Part shown: positions 56,701 to 64,000 of the stretch, piece after piece
Layout: each line of letters opens with the position of its first letter
How positions within the stretch are numbered: position 1 is the stretch's first letter
From: Chrysoperla carnea
Lineage: Eukaryota; Arthropoda; Insecta; Neuroptera; Chrysopidae
Reading direction: 5' to 3'
Length of the DNA stretch: 64,000 bases
Assembly (NCBI RefSeq): GCF_905475395.1
Contig: NC_058339.1
Span: 93,010,520-93,074,519 of the forward strand
Position numbers and translations under genes: made by a program
The notes under the pieces: model-generated
Database searches by the model: none
What the model was told of the DNA's origin: nothing
What the model saw: only the letters and a program-made list of their open reading frames with translations

Positions 56701-59550
56701 AAGGAACTTTATTTTTGTTTAAATGCAATTAAACAAATTGATTGTGTCAGCTTCGGCGCACGACTGGAGTTTACTCCTTAAGTGTTATGTTGTGTCCGTC
56801 AGGTTATTATCAGTTTCAAACAATAGTTGTTTTGTCTGTTATACTTTTCCTATGTAGTATAATTTACATATCATAGCCCGAAAAAACCCGAAGACGTACG
56901 ATGTACGTTGACTGAGTAGCTATGTAATCATTCTGTATCAGTGGGTAACAACTACACTGTTTGCTGTGTCCGTTAGGTTATTATCAGTTTCAAACAATAG
57001 ATGCTTTGTCGACAGTACACAAGTATACAAATTATACACACACATTAAAAAAACGAGGTGATTCGATCACTAGATTTTACTAATTGTTTTCTTCGAATTC
57101 TTTGAACATTCTGTATAGTAAAAACCTAGAATGAGTACATCTATAATTGTTGCACTTTTATTTATTTGAACACACTGTAAAATCTATATCTATAACTACA
57201 CAAATAGTAATGGCTTGGAAGCACAACACTTATCTATCTTGAAAACACAATCACGTTCAAGATATCCCAGCACGGATTTCATTTCATAATAAAACCAACT
57301 CAATTATTATTTAATTGAGTCGATCAAATCGTAAATGAGTATTTTTTATCGATTATATATATGATACTATCCGTTATCCGTCTGAACAGTTCTGAGTTTA
57401 ATATTGTGTAGATCTATGGACAAAAACTTTGTGGAACCTACATGTTGAAGTTAGTTACAATTTTTTAACACCATGAAGTTAGTTAATCAACGAAATGTCA
57501 CTTACAATAGACAAGGATAGACAAATGACAGATTAAGTATCACTCTTTGAAAAAATTCTAACTGGAATTGGCAAGAGCGTGGGAACCACCTCTCAAAGAG
57601 GATTTAGAAGGATAATCTTTCTTTATGGAAAACTCTCGGAACAGTTTTGATTGTCGAACTGATTCCATAAGGAGTAAGAAGGGCGCAACTATAATTTCCA
57701 CATTCATTTTAAAAATGTGATAAAAACGGATACAATTTATTTCTAATATAATCGACCTTAAAAACTGAAGCTTAATCAAATTTAAGGTTAAGAACTCGAA
57801 TGAAATCCTATATCTGTGCCTGTTATGCCTGGCCTCAGTTGTGTCTAATAGAAAAACTAATACTTTGTTCTAATTTAATTAATCCTAGAATTTTAATTTT
57901 GTTCTTTAGCCGAAAAAGTTCCAAAACCCAGCACTAAAGATTTATGGAGTTGTAAGTATTAAAATAAAATCGAAATTTATTTCATGGAATTTATTAATTA
58001 TTTTATATATTTTTCAGTGGCAATCACCAATGCTATCCCATTTATCGGATTTGGTTTCCTAGACAATTTTGTTATGTTACTTGCGGTAATAATTTATTTA
58101 CAGTATGGAGTTCTGAAAAGCTGCATCCATTCGCATCCATGAGTATGAGAGAGTACATAGTACATCAAGCAATGTGTATAAGAAACATACTATTATATGT
58201 TTGCTTGTGTGTGTTTGTAGATTTATTAAAGTATTTATCACATATACATATTTATTTTGACCCACACATTCATATAAATGTTTCTCTCCATACATAAACA
58301 TTTCTTTTTACCTACATTACCGACTAAAATATCTGATAACTTGTTTAATTCACACACAGATGGCATGACTATAGTTCGCAATATACTTTAAATAATTTAA
58401 CATTAAAAGTACATTTTCATGAGAATTTATTCTACAGATTTCGTTAAATAATCGAAAGATGAAGCTTTTTAGAAGTCCAACAGCATTCTGAACTTGTTCT
58501 CATTGAATAAAGTGAGATAAATATACAATTTAAATTTACAGGGTGATTACATAGATTATCATCTGAATTCATTTTTGGTAATATCTACAATGGGAGCAGC
58601 TGCATTAGGTAATACTTTCTCAGATGTGCTTGGTATTGGATCCGCATATTATGTGGAACGGGCAGCGAATAAAATTGGATTTAAACCACCGAATTTAACA
58701 CCAATTCAATTAGATATGAGAAGTTCAAGATGGGCAGCAAATCTGGTAATTTTCACTTTTTAATTTAACTCTTTCTATTCTCTCGTCAAGGTTTTCGTTC
58801 TTGTTGTTCTTAATTCTCATTTCTTTGGTTTTTATTCCGTTGATCTTCAGCCCCACTTTCCTCCCTTCATCTTCTTCTTCTTCTTCTAAATCTTTTATTT
58901 TTTATTTCATTTCGTTGATGTTGTGCGAGAGAAATCAAAAGTCATCGGCATAATCTATGTCTTCGAGTCTGTTGGTCATCTTTCACCTTGTTCCTCTGCG
59001 TTAGTTTTCATTAAATTTTCTTCATAACTCTGTCCAGAACCATTAAGAAGATTTTGACAGAAAACGGGCCAGTGAGATGCACCTACTTTATCTGCCTCTC
59101 TTTACTGCGATCAACCATTTGTCGACGACTTTGCATCTCTATGGTATTATTTCTATGGTTATACTTCTTCAGATGACATTTAACTTGTCATCTAACATCT
59201 ATTCTTCTCTATGATTTCTTTTATCAACTAACTTCATGGTGTTTAAAAATTGTAACTGACTTTAACATGTAGTTTTCGTGTTACACTGTGCGCGCGCACT
59301 ATAAAAACTAACTCTCATCATTTTTTTTCATAACACGCTTAAATAACTTCAAAAATTACAACAATCTGCCCTTTCTGCATAAGTTTTGGGGACATATATC
59401 AATATTTATTTGGTAATATTATTAAATTTTCAGGGACGTGTAATTGGTGTAACAATTGGTTGTTTCTTGGGTATGATACCATTACTATTCTCTTCACCGA
59501 AAGAGGTAGAAACAACAGAAACAACATCTATGACTTCAGCTGTGTGCTAA
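47719..59550 (+). CDS. TMEM65: TMEM65-like mitochondrial inner-membrane protein (six exons)
   Basis: Multi-pass mitochondrial protein; recent work on the vertebrate protein links it to mitochondrial sodium-dependent calcium efflux. Exons: 47719-48034, 54434-54559, 57910-57951, 58018-58085, 58542-58745, 59434-59550; they join in frame to 290 aa (human about 240). The N terminus is Lys/Asn-rich with no early acids, like a presequence. A helical segment (TNEERQLLLNALQEYQSKI) precedes the hallmark NAIPFIGFGFLDNFVMLLA, then ISTMGAAALGNTFSDVLGIG and GRVIGVTIGCFLGMIPLLF: three membrane spans rich in small residues. A linker of about 55 aa encoded by exons 2-3 is longer than in vertebrates. Intron 1 is 6.4 kb and full of repeats; intron 5 holds a LINE reverse-transcriptase remnant. 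Exon 3 is only 42 nt. Confidence 0.92.
48394..48985. mobile_element. Terminal-inverted-repeat element carrying a LINE tail
   Basis: Ends TACCGTGTGTTCATTTC and TACAGTGTGTTTATTAC face each other, and similarity continues for about 49 bp on each side (ACTCTTGACCTG). The LINE remnant at 48627-48860 lies inside. No transposase seen. In TMEM65 intron 1. Confidence 0.6.
48627..48860 (-). pseudogene. Non-LTR retrotransposon C-terminal zinc-motif fragment
   Basis: The minus strand reads DEEETMSHLLCHCPALVMRG, then WTYLNQPLFDDLSHLK, SVDVKALLLFLNSSKWFIE and a stop at 48627. The HLLCHCPAL core is the zinc-knuckle-like end of LINE ORF2. A frameshift precedes it (upstream frame gives HAERLGLAVYHDYCRSCH). 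It lies inside a terminal-inverted-repeat element (48394-48985) in TMEM65 intron 1. A relative is at 60195-60353. Confidence 0.75.
49484..49612. repeat. Tandem repeat, unit about 57 bp, 2.3 copies
   Basis: Repeats begin with ATCTATGAATACTAAAC or ATCTATGAGTACTAAAC and carry TATCAGAGTTATGTCCAGTA. The third copy is truncated. In TMEM65 intron 1. Confidence 0.75.
50043..50516. mobile_element. Foldback MITE with GTGGAGCCCGTG ends
   Basis: Left arm 50043-50156 and right arm 50405-50516 are inverted copies, matching through CATATGAATCAATGCTATTT and ACATATTGTACCTATTGTTA. About 250 bp of unrelated or weakly palindromic sequence lies between. No ORF. In TMEM65 intron 1. Confidence 0.7.
52074..52630. 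mobile_element. Short-TIR element with ATACAGAATGATTTTTT ends
   Basis: TATACAGAATGATTTTTT at the left is inverted at the right (AAAAAATCATTCTGTAATAT). Inside, about 52254-52345 is shared with 57448-57545 and, inverted, with 59205-59270. Non-coding. Confidence 0.5.
53036..53575. repeat. Tandem duplication, unit about 313 bp
   Basis: TTTCGAAAATGCAGTATCGT at 53036 recurs as TTTCGAAAATACTGCATCGT at 53349, followed in both by GGCTAATATAAA, CCCAAAATTAGTGGGTT and TTTATGACGTCA. The second unit has an internal deletion, and a third start appears at about 53564. Confidence 0.75.
54635..54894. mobile_element. MITE with TACAAGGTGTTCTG / TACGGGGTGTCCCG ends
   Basis: Arms of about 75 bp are inverted copies (CGCACACTTTTGGTTGCATC left, GATGCAACAAAAGCGTGCGG right). 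The short spacer is unique. It starts about 75 bp after TMEM65 exon 2. Confidence 0.7.
55654..55991. mobile_element. 338 bp foldback with a second nested hairpin
   Basis: Outer arms of about 105 bp (TATACCATGTGTGTTTGTAC and inverse) enclose an inner pair, GAGAGTGGGAGTTTT near 55785 and AAAACTCCCACTCTC near 55826. Few mismatches; no ORF. In TMEM65 intron 2. Confidence 0.75.
58765..59060 (-). pseudogene. LINE reverse transcriptase fragment with the YADD box
   Basis: The minus strand reads LEDIDYADDF, a stop, FLSHNINEM, then a Glu run, GRKVGLKINGIKTKEMRIKN and NENLDERIE. YADD is the catalytic metal-binding motif of reverse transcriptases, and KVGLKIN..KTKEMR follows at the usual distance in RTE-like elements. 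Two stops break the frame. It sits antisense within TMEM65 intron 5. Confidence 0.75.
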
Positions 59551-61341
59551 TTAATCGTCCATGTCTATACAGAGTTAAGCGTTTGATGAGATTTAAGTGT
59601 ATATAAAATTACTAATTATTATTTTAATTTTTAAAATACACTTGTTCCTTTTTATTAAGGTATTTCTAATGACATGCGATTAAAAATATTTCTGGCTTCT
59701 GGCCTCTGTTGGTTTCTATAAATTTTCAAAGTTGTCGTTATTGAAAATGTAAAGGATAGAAATCTATGCTACTTAGAAGACATTTTTGAACACTTTTAAT
59801 TAGACGATTTTTTCTTATAGGCAATAACTTTGCAAAAAAGAGTAGACATATGTAAATAAAAAAATTAAGGATGCTTTGAGCCTAATTAGCATGTTATTAA
59901 TAAATTAGTCTACCAAAAAAAACAAGAAACAAAGATTACTTTTAGACGAATATTTAGTTTAATCCAGAAGTGAATTGTGTACAAGTGACAACGTTGTTTA
60001 ATTTACTCTGTGTGCTGATACCATGAGATGTACTCAGTATACGCAGATATGCAATATATGATAGTGTTCGTTTAGTGTAGTGTTGACAGATTTACTGAAG
60101 TAATTAGAGAACTATATTTTTTCTCATTCTAAGATATCACTTTCTGAATATAATTGTAGTCGATCCGTGGATCTTATATCACTTCCAAGGATTATCTTCC
60201 ACTGGTTATCTTCTCTGTCACTGTCCAGCTCTTGCCACGAGGAGGTAGAATCCCTTTAGCCAGCCTTTCCTTGACGATCTCTCCGACCTGAGGTCCGTCG
60301 ATGTTAAAGTACTCTTGCTGTTTTGAAACAGCTCCAAATAGTTCATTGAGTAGTGGCCGGGGATGGGCCAACCCCTTTGCGGTATCACAACGGACCCTGT
60401 GGTCTAAATGTGTCCCGCTTTCCCCAAGATATCGCTTTCTCTTTTATGTCGTTAGAAATATCTTAAATCGTTTACTGGCATGGTAAATAACAGTAAACGA
60501 TGCCTGTGAATTGACTTGTTTTCATTATATTTATATATATTTTATTGAAATTTTTAATTAATTTAACAAAACTTTTTACAAACGTTAATAATTAATTGTA
60601 CGACACATTTTTATTGTGAAAAAAAAAATTATAGATTTCATTCAATTAATGCGAAAGATATAAATTCAAAATCGATTATAACGACAATGAAGGCACCGAT
60701 AATGGCGGTGCATATGTGCACATGTTGGTCGTTATTGTTCCCCTTTACTATTGTTTTCGGGATATAATAGTGCAGATAACTCCTTAACTATTGGGTTTTG
60801 GACAAAAGTGTATTAGGCAATTTCGATTTAAAATTGTTCAAAGAATACGCTCTTAAGCTAAGTTTATCGAGTCACGGAACACCCTGTATAGGTATTCAGT
60901 TTAGACCTTTCAGTTTTGTCGTTATAACCGGTTTTGGATGAAACACGAAAATTAATAATTTTCGATAAAATCGAATTTAATTGACCAAATAAAAAATAAA
61001 TTTTATTATAGTATACGTATAGTATTTACTAAATGTTTTTCTATTCAGAAAGTTTTCCGTCTCTTCATTTAATTTCTAAAATGACCTGATCTGACAAGAA
61101 ACACGTAAAAATTTCTTTTTGCTTTATGTCTTCTTTGAAATTGTTTTTAAGATTTAAAAATAAATGTTTTGTTTTAACAAATTTTTTGAAATTAGAAACA
61201 TTGTATATATATTGTAATAATAAAAATTATAGTAAGTTACTTGGAATTAAAGCCCTCCCAACAAACAATCACTTGAATTAAGAGTTCCTGTCTTAAAAAA
61301 TAAAAACCTCTATTAAAAATTAAACACCATTTTTCTTTTTT
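59551..61341. other. Downstream of TMEM65, no gene recognised
   Basis: TMEM65 3' UTR and the LINE tail at 60195-60353 (with its non-coding continuation to about 60425). An ACACCCTGTATAGG tip of a terminal inverted repeat occurs near 60880. Nothing coding otherwise. Confidence 0.5.
60195..60353 (+). pseudogene. Second copy of the zinc-motif LINE tail
   Basis: The plus strand reads HCPALATRR, a stop, NPFSQPFLDDLSDLRSVDVK, further stops, and FIE-stop. It is clearly homologous to the minus-strand copy at 48627-48860, including the non-coding continuation after the stop (to about 60425). It lies downstream of TMEM65. Confidence 0.7.
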
Positions 61342-61740
61342 ATACATCTCAGGAACCTTTTTAGAAGTTTACAAATACAAAAAAGGATGTCACTTGATTT
61401 CAAAATATATTTTCATTTTACAGGAACCTTTATTAGAAGTTAACAAGTACAACAATAGATGTCACTTGTTTGAAAAATATACTTTCATTTTACAGGAAGC
61501 TTTATTTGAAGTTAATAAGTATAAAAATAGATGTCCCTTGTTTGAAAAAATATACTTTCTTTTTACAGGAACCTTTACTTGAAGTTAACAAGTTCAAAAA
61601 TAGATGTCACTTGTTTGAACACTATATTCTTTCATTTTACAGTAACCTTTATTTGAAGTTTACAAGTACAAAAATAGAGGTCACTTGTTTGACAAATGAA
61701 CTTTTTACAGGTTACTTTAGTTCAAGTTTCGAATATAGTG
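61342..61740 (+). repeat. Tandem array of about 72 bp units, six copies
   Basis: Unit starts (the base after each CAG or CAG-like dinucleotide) are at 61353, 61424, 61496, 61569, 61643 and 61711, spaced 71, 72, 73, 74 and 68 bp. Each unit has a T-rich tract ending TTTTACAG, then GAACCTTTATT, and later AGATGTCACTTGTTTGAAAA. One frame reads QEPLLEVNKYNNRCHLFEKY as a 24-residue period, but it shifts where units change length. No known domain. Confidence 0.8.
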
Positions 61741-63147
61741 ACAGATGTCGGTACATGTACTATGGTAAGTATTATTTCCTATAACTTTATAGTATCCTAT
61801 CGTATTGTTAATAAAGTTCCAAAATTTGATAAGCTTTTCCCTTTCAAAATTACAAGTTGATTTCTTTCTACCAAGTAAGCTGCAATCGGCAAATTTATTA
61901 TTAAAATTTTCGGCTAAATTTATTTTTGGCTGAAAATAAGATAAAGGAACGATATCTCTTTCGGTATAATTGATCTGAGAACAATTGATGCGCGACAATT
62001 AATTTTATGATAGGGTACCAAAAAGCTTAAGAGTAAATTCTTTAAGATATTTTCTACTTTTGTAAAATACAAAATTTTTATTTATACAAAATAATTATAA
62101 TAAGAATTATTACAATTGCAATTAAATTTATTAATTTTAATCAATATAACACAAGTTAATTAATTAATTATTTATTTAAAAGTTAAGTTAGTTAGCTGTC
62201 TTGGTACTCTTGGTGGTATGATGAGTTGATTGACGTCATGTCACGTCACGTCATACATAAAAAATAAAATAATAGTGATAATAATGATAATTAATTGATT
62301 GATACACATTCTTTTAAAATGTTTTTTAGAATTAATTAATAAAATTTTCCAGTTGCATCATATTATCAATCTTCAATACTATTGTTATTATTTTTATGAT
62401 GAAATCAATCAAATCATTCATTCTTTTAGATATTTGTTTATAAATAGTTAAAATATGCGTTTTTTCCAAACGCATCTGAATGAAAATAGTGCAAATTATT
62501 CTTCATTTAATAAATTAATTTGAATTTTAATGTATCTATAAAATTTAAAGTAGTCCGGTCGTCACGTGACTAGTCTACTAGGCAATTTGTGTGACGTAAA
62601 TGTAAAAAAATGTCGAAAAAGCGTCAAAAACCAAATTTTTTTAAGTTTTCTTCTCGGAAAGCGCCGTAAGATTTTTTTTATGCATAAACAGAATCTGTGA
62701 TAAATTTTCGTCATGGTGAAAGCTTTTTTGAAGCTCAAAATGTAAAAACCCCATTTCTGGGAAAGAATTTCAATTCATTTTTTTGTGATTCAATCTTCTA
62801 TATTATTATTCTAGCAAGTTTTATTCCTGTCCTACCCTTATCTTCCTTATTCCTTTACTAAATTCCTCGATTCACTCTTTTTAAGCTTACTATGTCTAGA
62901 TTTGACGAAAAATATATACTTAGGGTTTAAATTGTACCGCTTAGTAAAAAACACGCTAGACAAATAATTTGAACGTAAAAATAAAGTTTATCAGGCAAAC
63001 ATGTTAGCTTGTACAGATGCTCTTCTAATACTGTAGACATAAATTAGTATTTTTAATACATGTTCTCCTAATATTAATTTAAGAACTTTTGACTTTTTTC
63101 ACCACTTTCCTACGAAATTTGTTGTTTGTTCTTTTTAGCTACAAGTA
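61741..63147. other. AT-rich stretch, no gene recognised
   Basis: No ORF of coding character. Around 62550-62680 (GTCACGTGACTAGTC, TAGGCAATTTGTGTGACGTA) there is an inverted homologue of about 13170-13320 in the LMX1 intron. Confidence 0.45.
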
Positions 63148-63685
63148 CAGGGTAGCCGCGAGTTACGGTAACTACGGAAGCGGAATTCCGTACGAGTCGA
63201 GTTAGTTTACAAATATATTTTAAATTAAATTACTTTAATAACTTTAAAAAAACCGAAATGGAAATTATTGATATTATCAAGTAAATAATAAAAATTAAAA
63301 TAATTATGTGATATTATTAATTTTAATATCACATAATTATTAATATTTAATATTAAATATTATTTAATATTTATATTATTTATATGATAACAGATTGAAC
63401 AGGTAACAGAACAGGTAAATATTAATAATTATATTAATTGATATAATAGATTGATTCATTGATTCATTGACCATGGACCTTATTTTTTTATTTCATAATA
63501 TAATGTAATATTATATCAATATTGAATTTTAATATTTTATCAATGACCAGAGTTTTATTAAAACACTTACCTTACTTACCTTCTTTGCATAATTATCATT
63601 TTATTTAGTTATTGAAATAAATATAAACTAGCTCAATCCGTGCGGAATTTTGCTCCCGTAGTTACCATAATCCATGGCTACCCTG
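63148..63685. mobile_element. 540 bp element with CAGGGTAGCC inverted ends
   Basis: About 60 bp at each end are inverted copies, including GGTAACTACGG, GGAATTCCG and AGTTAGTTTA. The AT-only interior has its own palindromes. Flanking 8 bp do not match, so no target duplication was recognised. Confidence 0.65.
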
Positions 63686-64000
63686 TGTCCGTGAATAAAA
63701 ACAACAACAACTAATTTTTCCTAAAAATTACTACTTTACTCCTTATTATCGCGTTAAAAAATTGGACGGGTTAATTTTTTTTTAATTCTGAGGAATTAAT
63801 AAATAATGAGGAATAGGAATTCAATATATTTGAGAGAAAGTATTAAAAAAGGTGGAAAATATAGAAAAAAAAATAATTTTTACATTTTGTTTTATTAAAT
63901 TTTTCATAAAATTTACAATTTGAATTCGGTTGAGTTTTTTTTTACATAGAAAATTCATTTGTTTTTTTTACATAAAAATAAAAGAAAAAATTAATCAAAA

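Noticed and set aside
61342-61740. CRISPR-like array
   Set aside because: The genome is eukaryotic, repeats are about 72 bp head-to-tail with no spacers, and no cas genes are present.

Overview
The window looks like nuclear DNA of an insect. It is AT-rich, its genes are split by short GT-AG introns, and most of the space between and inside them is old transposon and repeat sequence. The predicted proteins are insect-like; RNA polymerase II subunit 2, for example, matches the insect form at variable positions. I cannot fix the order or species from sequence alone. No prokaryotic, viral, CRISPR or operon-type system was seen.

Eight protein-coding genes could be assembled by joining exons at splice sites that keep the reading frame. 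From left to right: (1) a LIM-homeodomain factor of the LMX1 class, minus strand, six coding exons over 15 kb (2231-17101), with its promoter probably near 22 kb; (2) the proteasome alpha-1 subunit PSMA1, plus strand, one uninterrupted ORF (25218-26048); (3) mitochondrial ribosome recycling factor MRRF, minus, three exons (26670-28320), tail to tail with PSMA1; (4) COP9 signalosome subunit 5, minus, five exons (28859-30768); (5) RNA polymerase II subunit RPB2, plus, nine exons (31812-37570), head to head with CSN5 across about 1 kb; (6) a UDP-glycosyltransferase, plus, five exons (39454-41662); (7) a SWEET sugar transporter, plus, four exons (44285-46492); (8) a TMEM65-like mitochondrial inner-membrane protein, plus, six exons (47719-59550) with a 6.4 kb first intron. 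All but LMX1 and UGT are broadly conserved housekeeping-type genes. They do not form one pathway; only the CSN5/RPB2 divergent arrangement suggests shared promoter space.

The rest is repeat-dominated. There are at least seven decayed non-LTR retrotransposon fragments from at least three lineages, a pogo/Tigger-type DNA transposon reduced to its DNA-binding domain, a hAT-like MITE nested in another repeat, a possible tRNA-derived SINE, a telomere-like TTGGG/TTAGG tract, several tandem arrays, and an unusually dense set of long foldback (inverted-repeat) elements, many within introns. The most unusual items are a tandem array of about 72 bp units, each carrying a splice-acceptor-like motif (61.35-61.74 kb); a modular hairpin just upstream of PSMA1 (24.66-25.01 kb); a 33 bp micro-element with a perfect 9 bp target duplication (47.23 kb); and a related terminal-inverted-repeat element inside the CSN5/RPB2 promoter region. 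All joins were made by eye; transcript evidence was not available.
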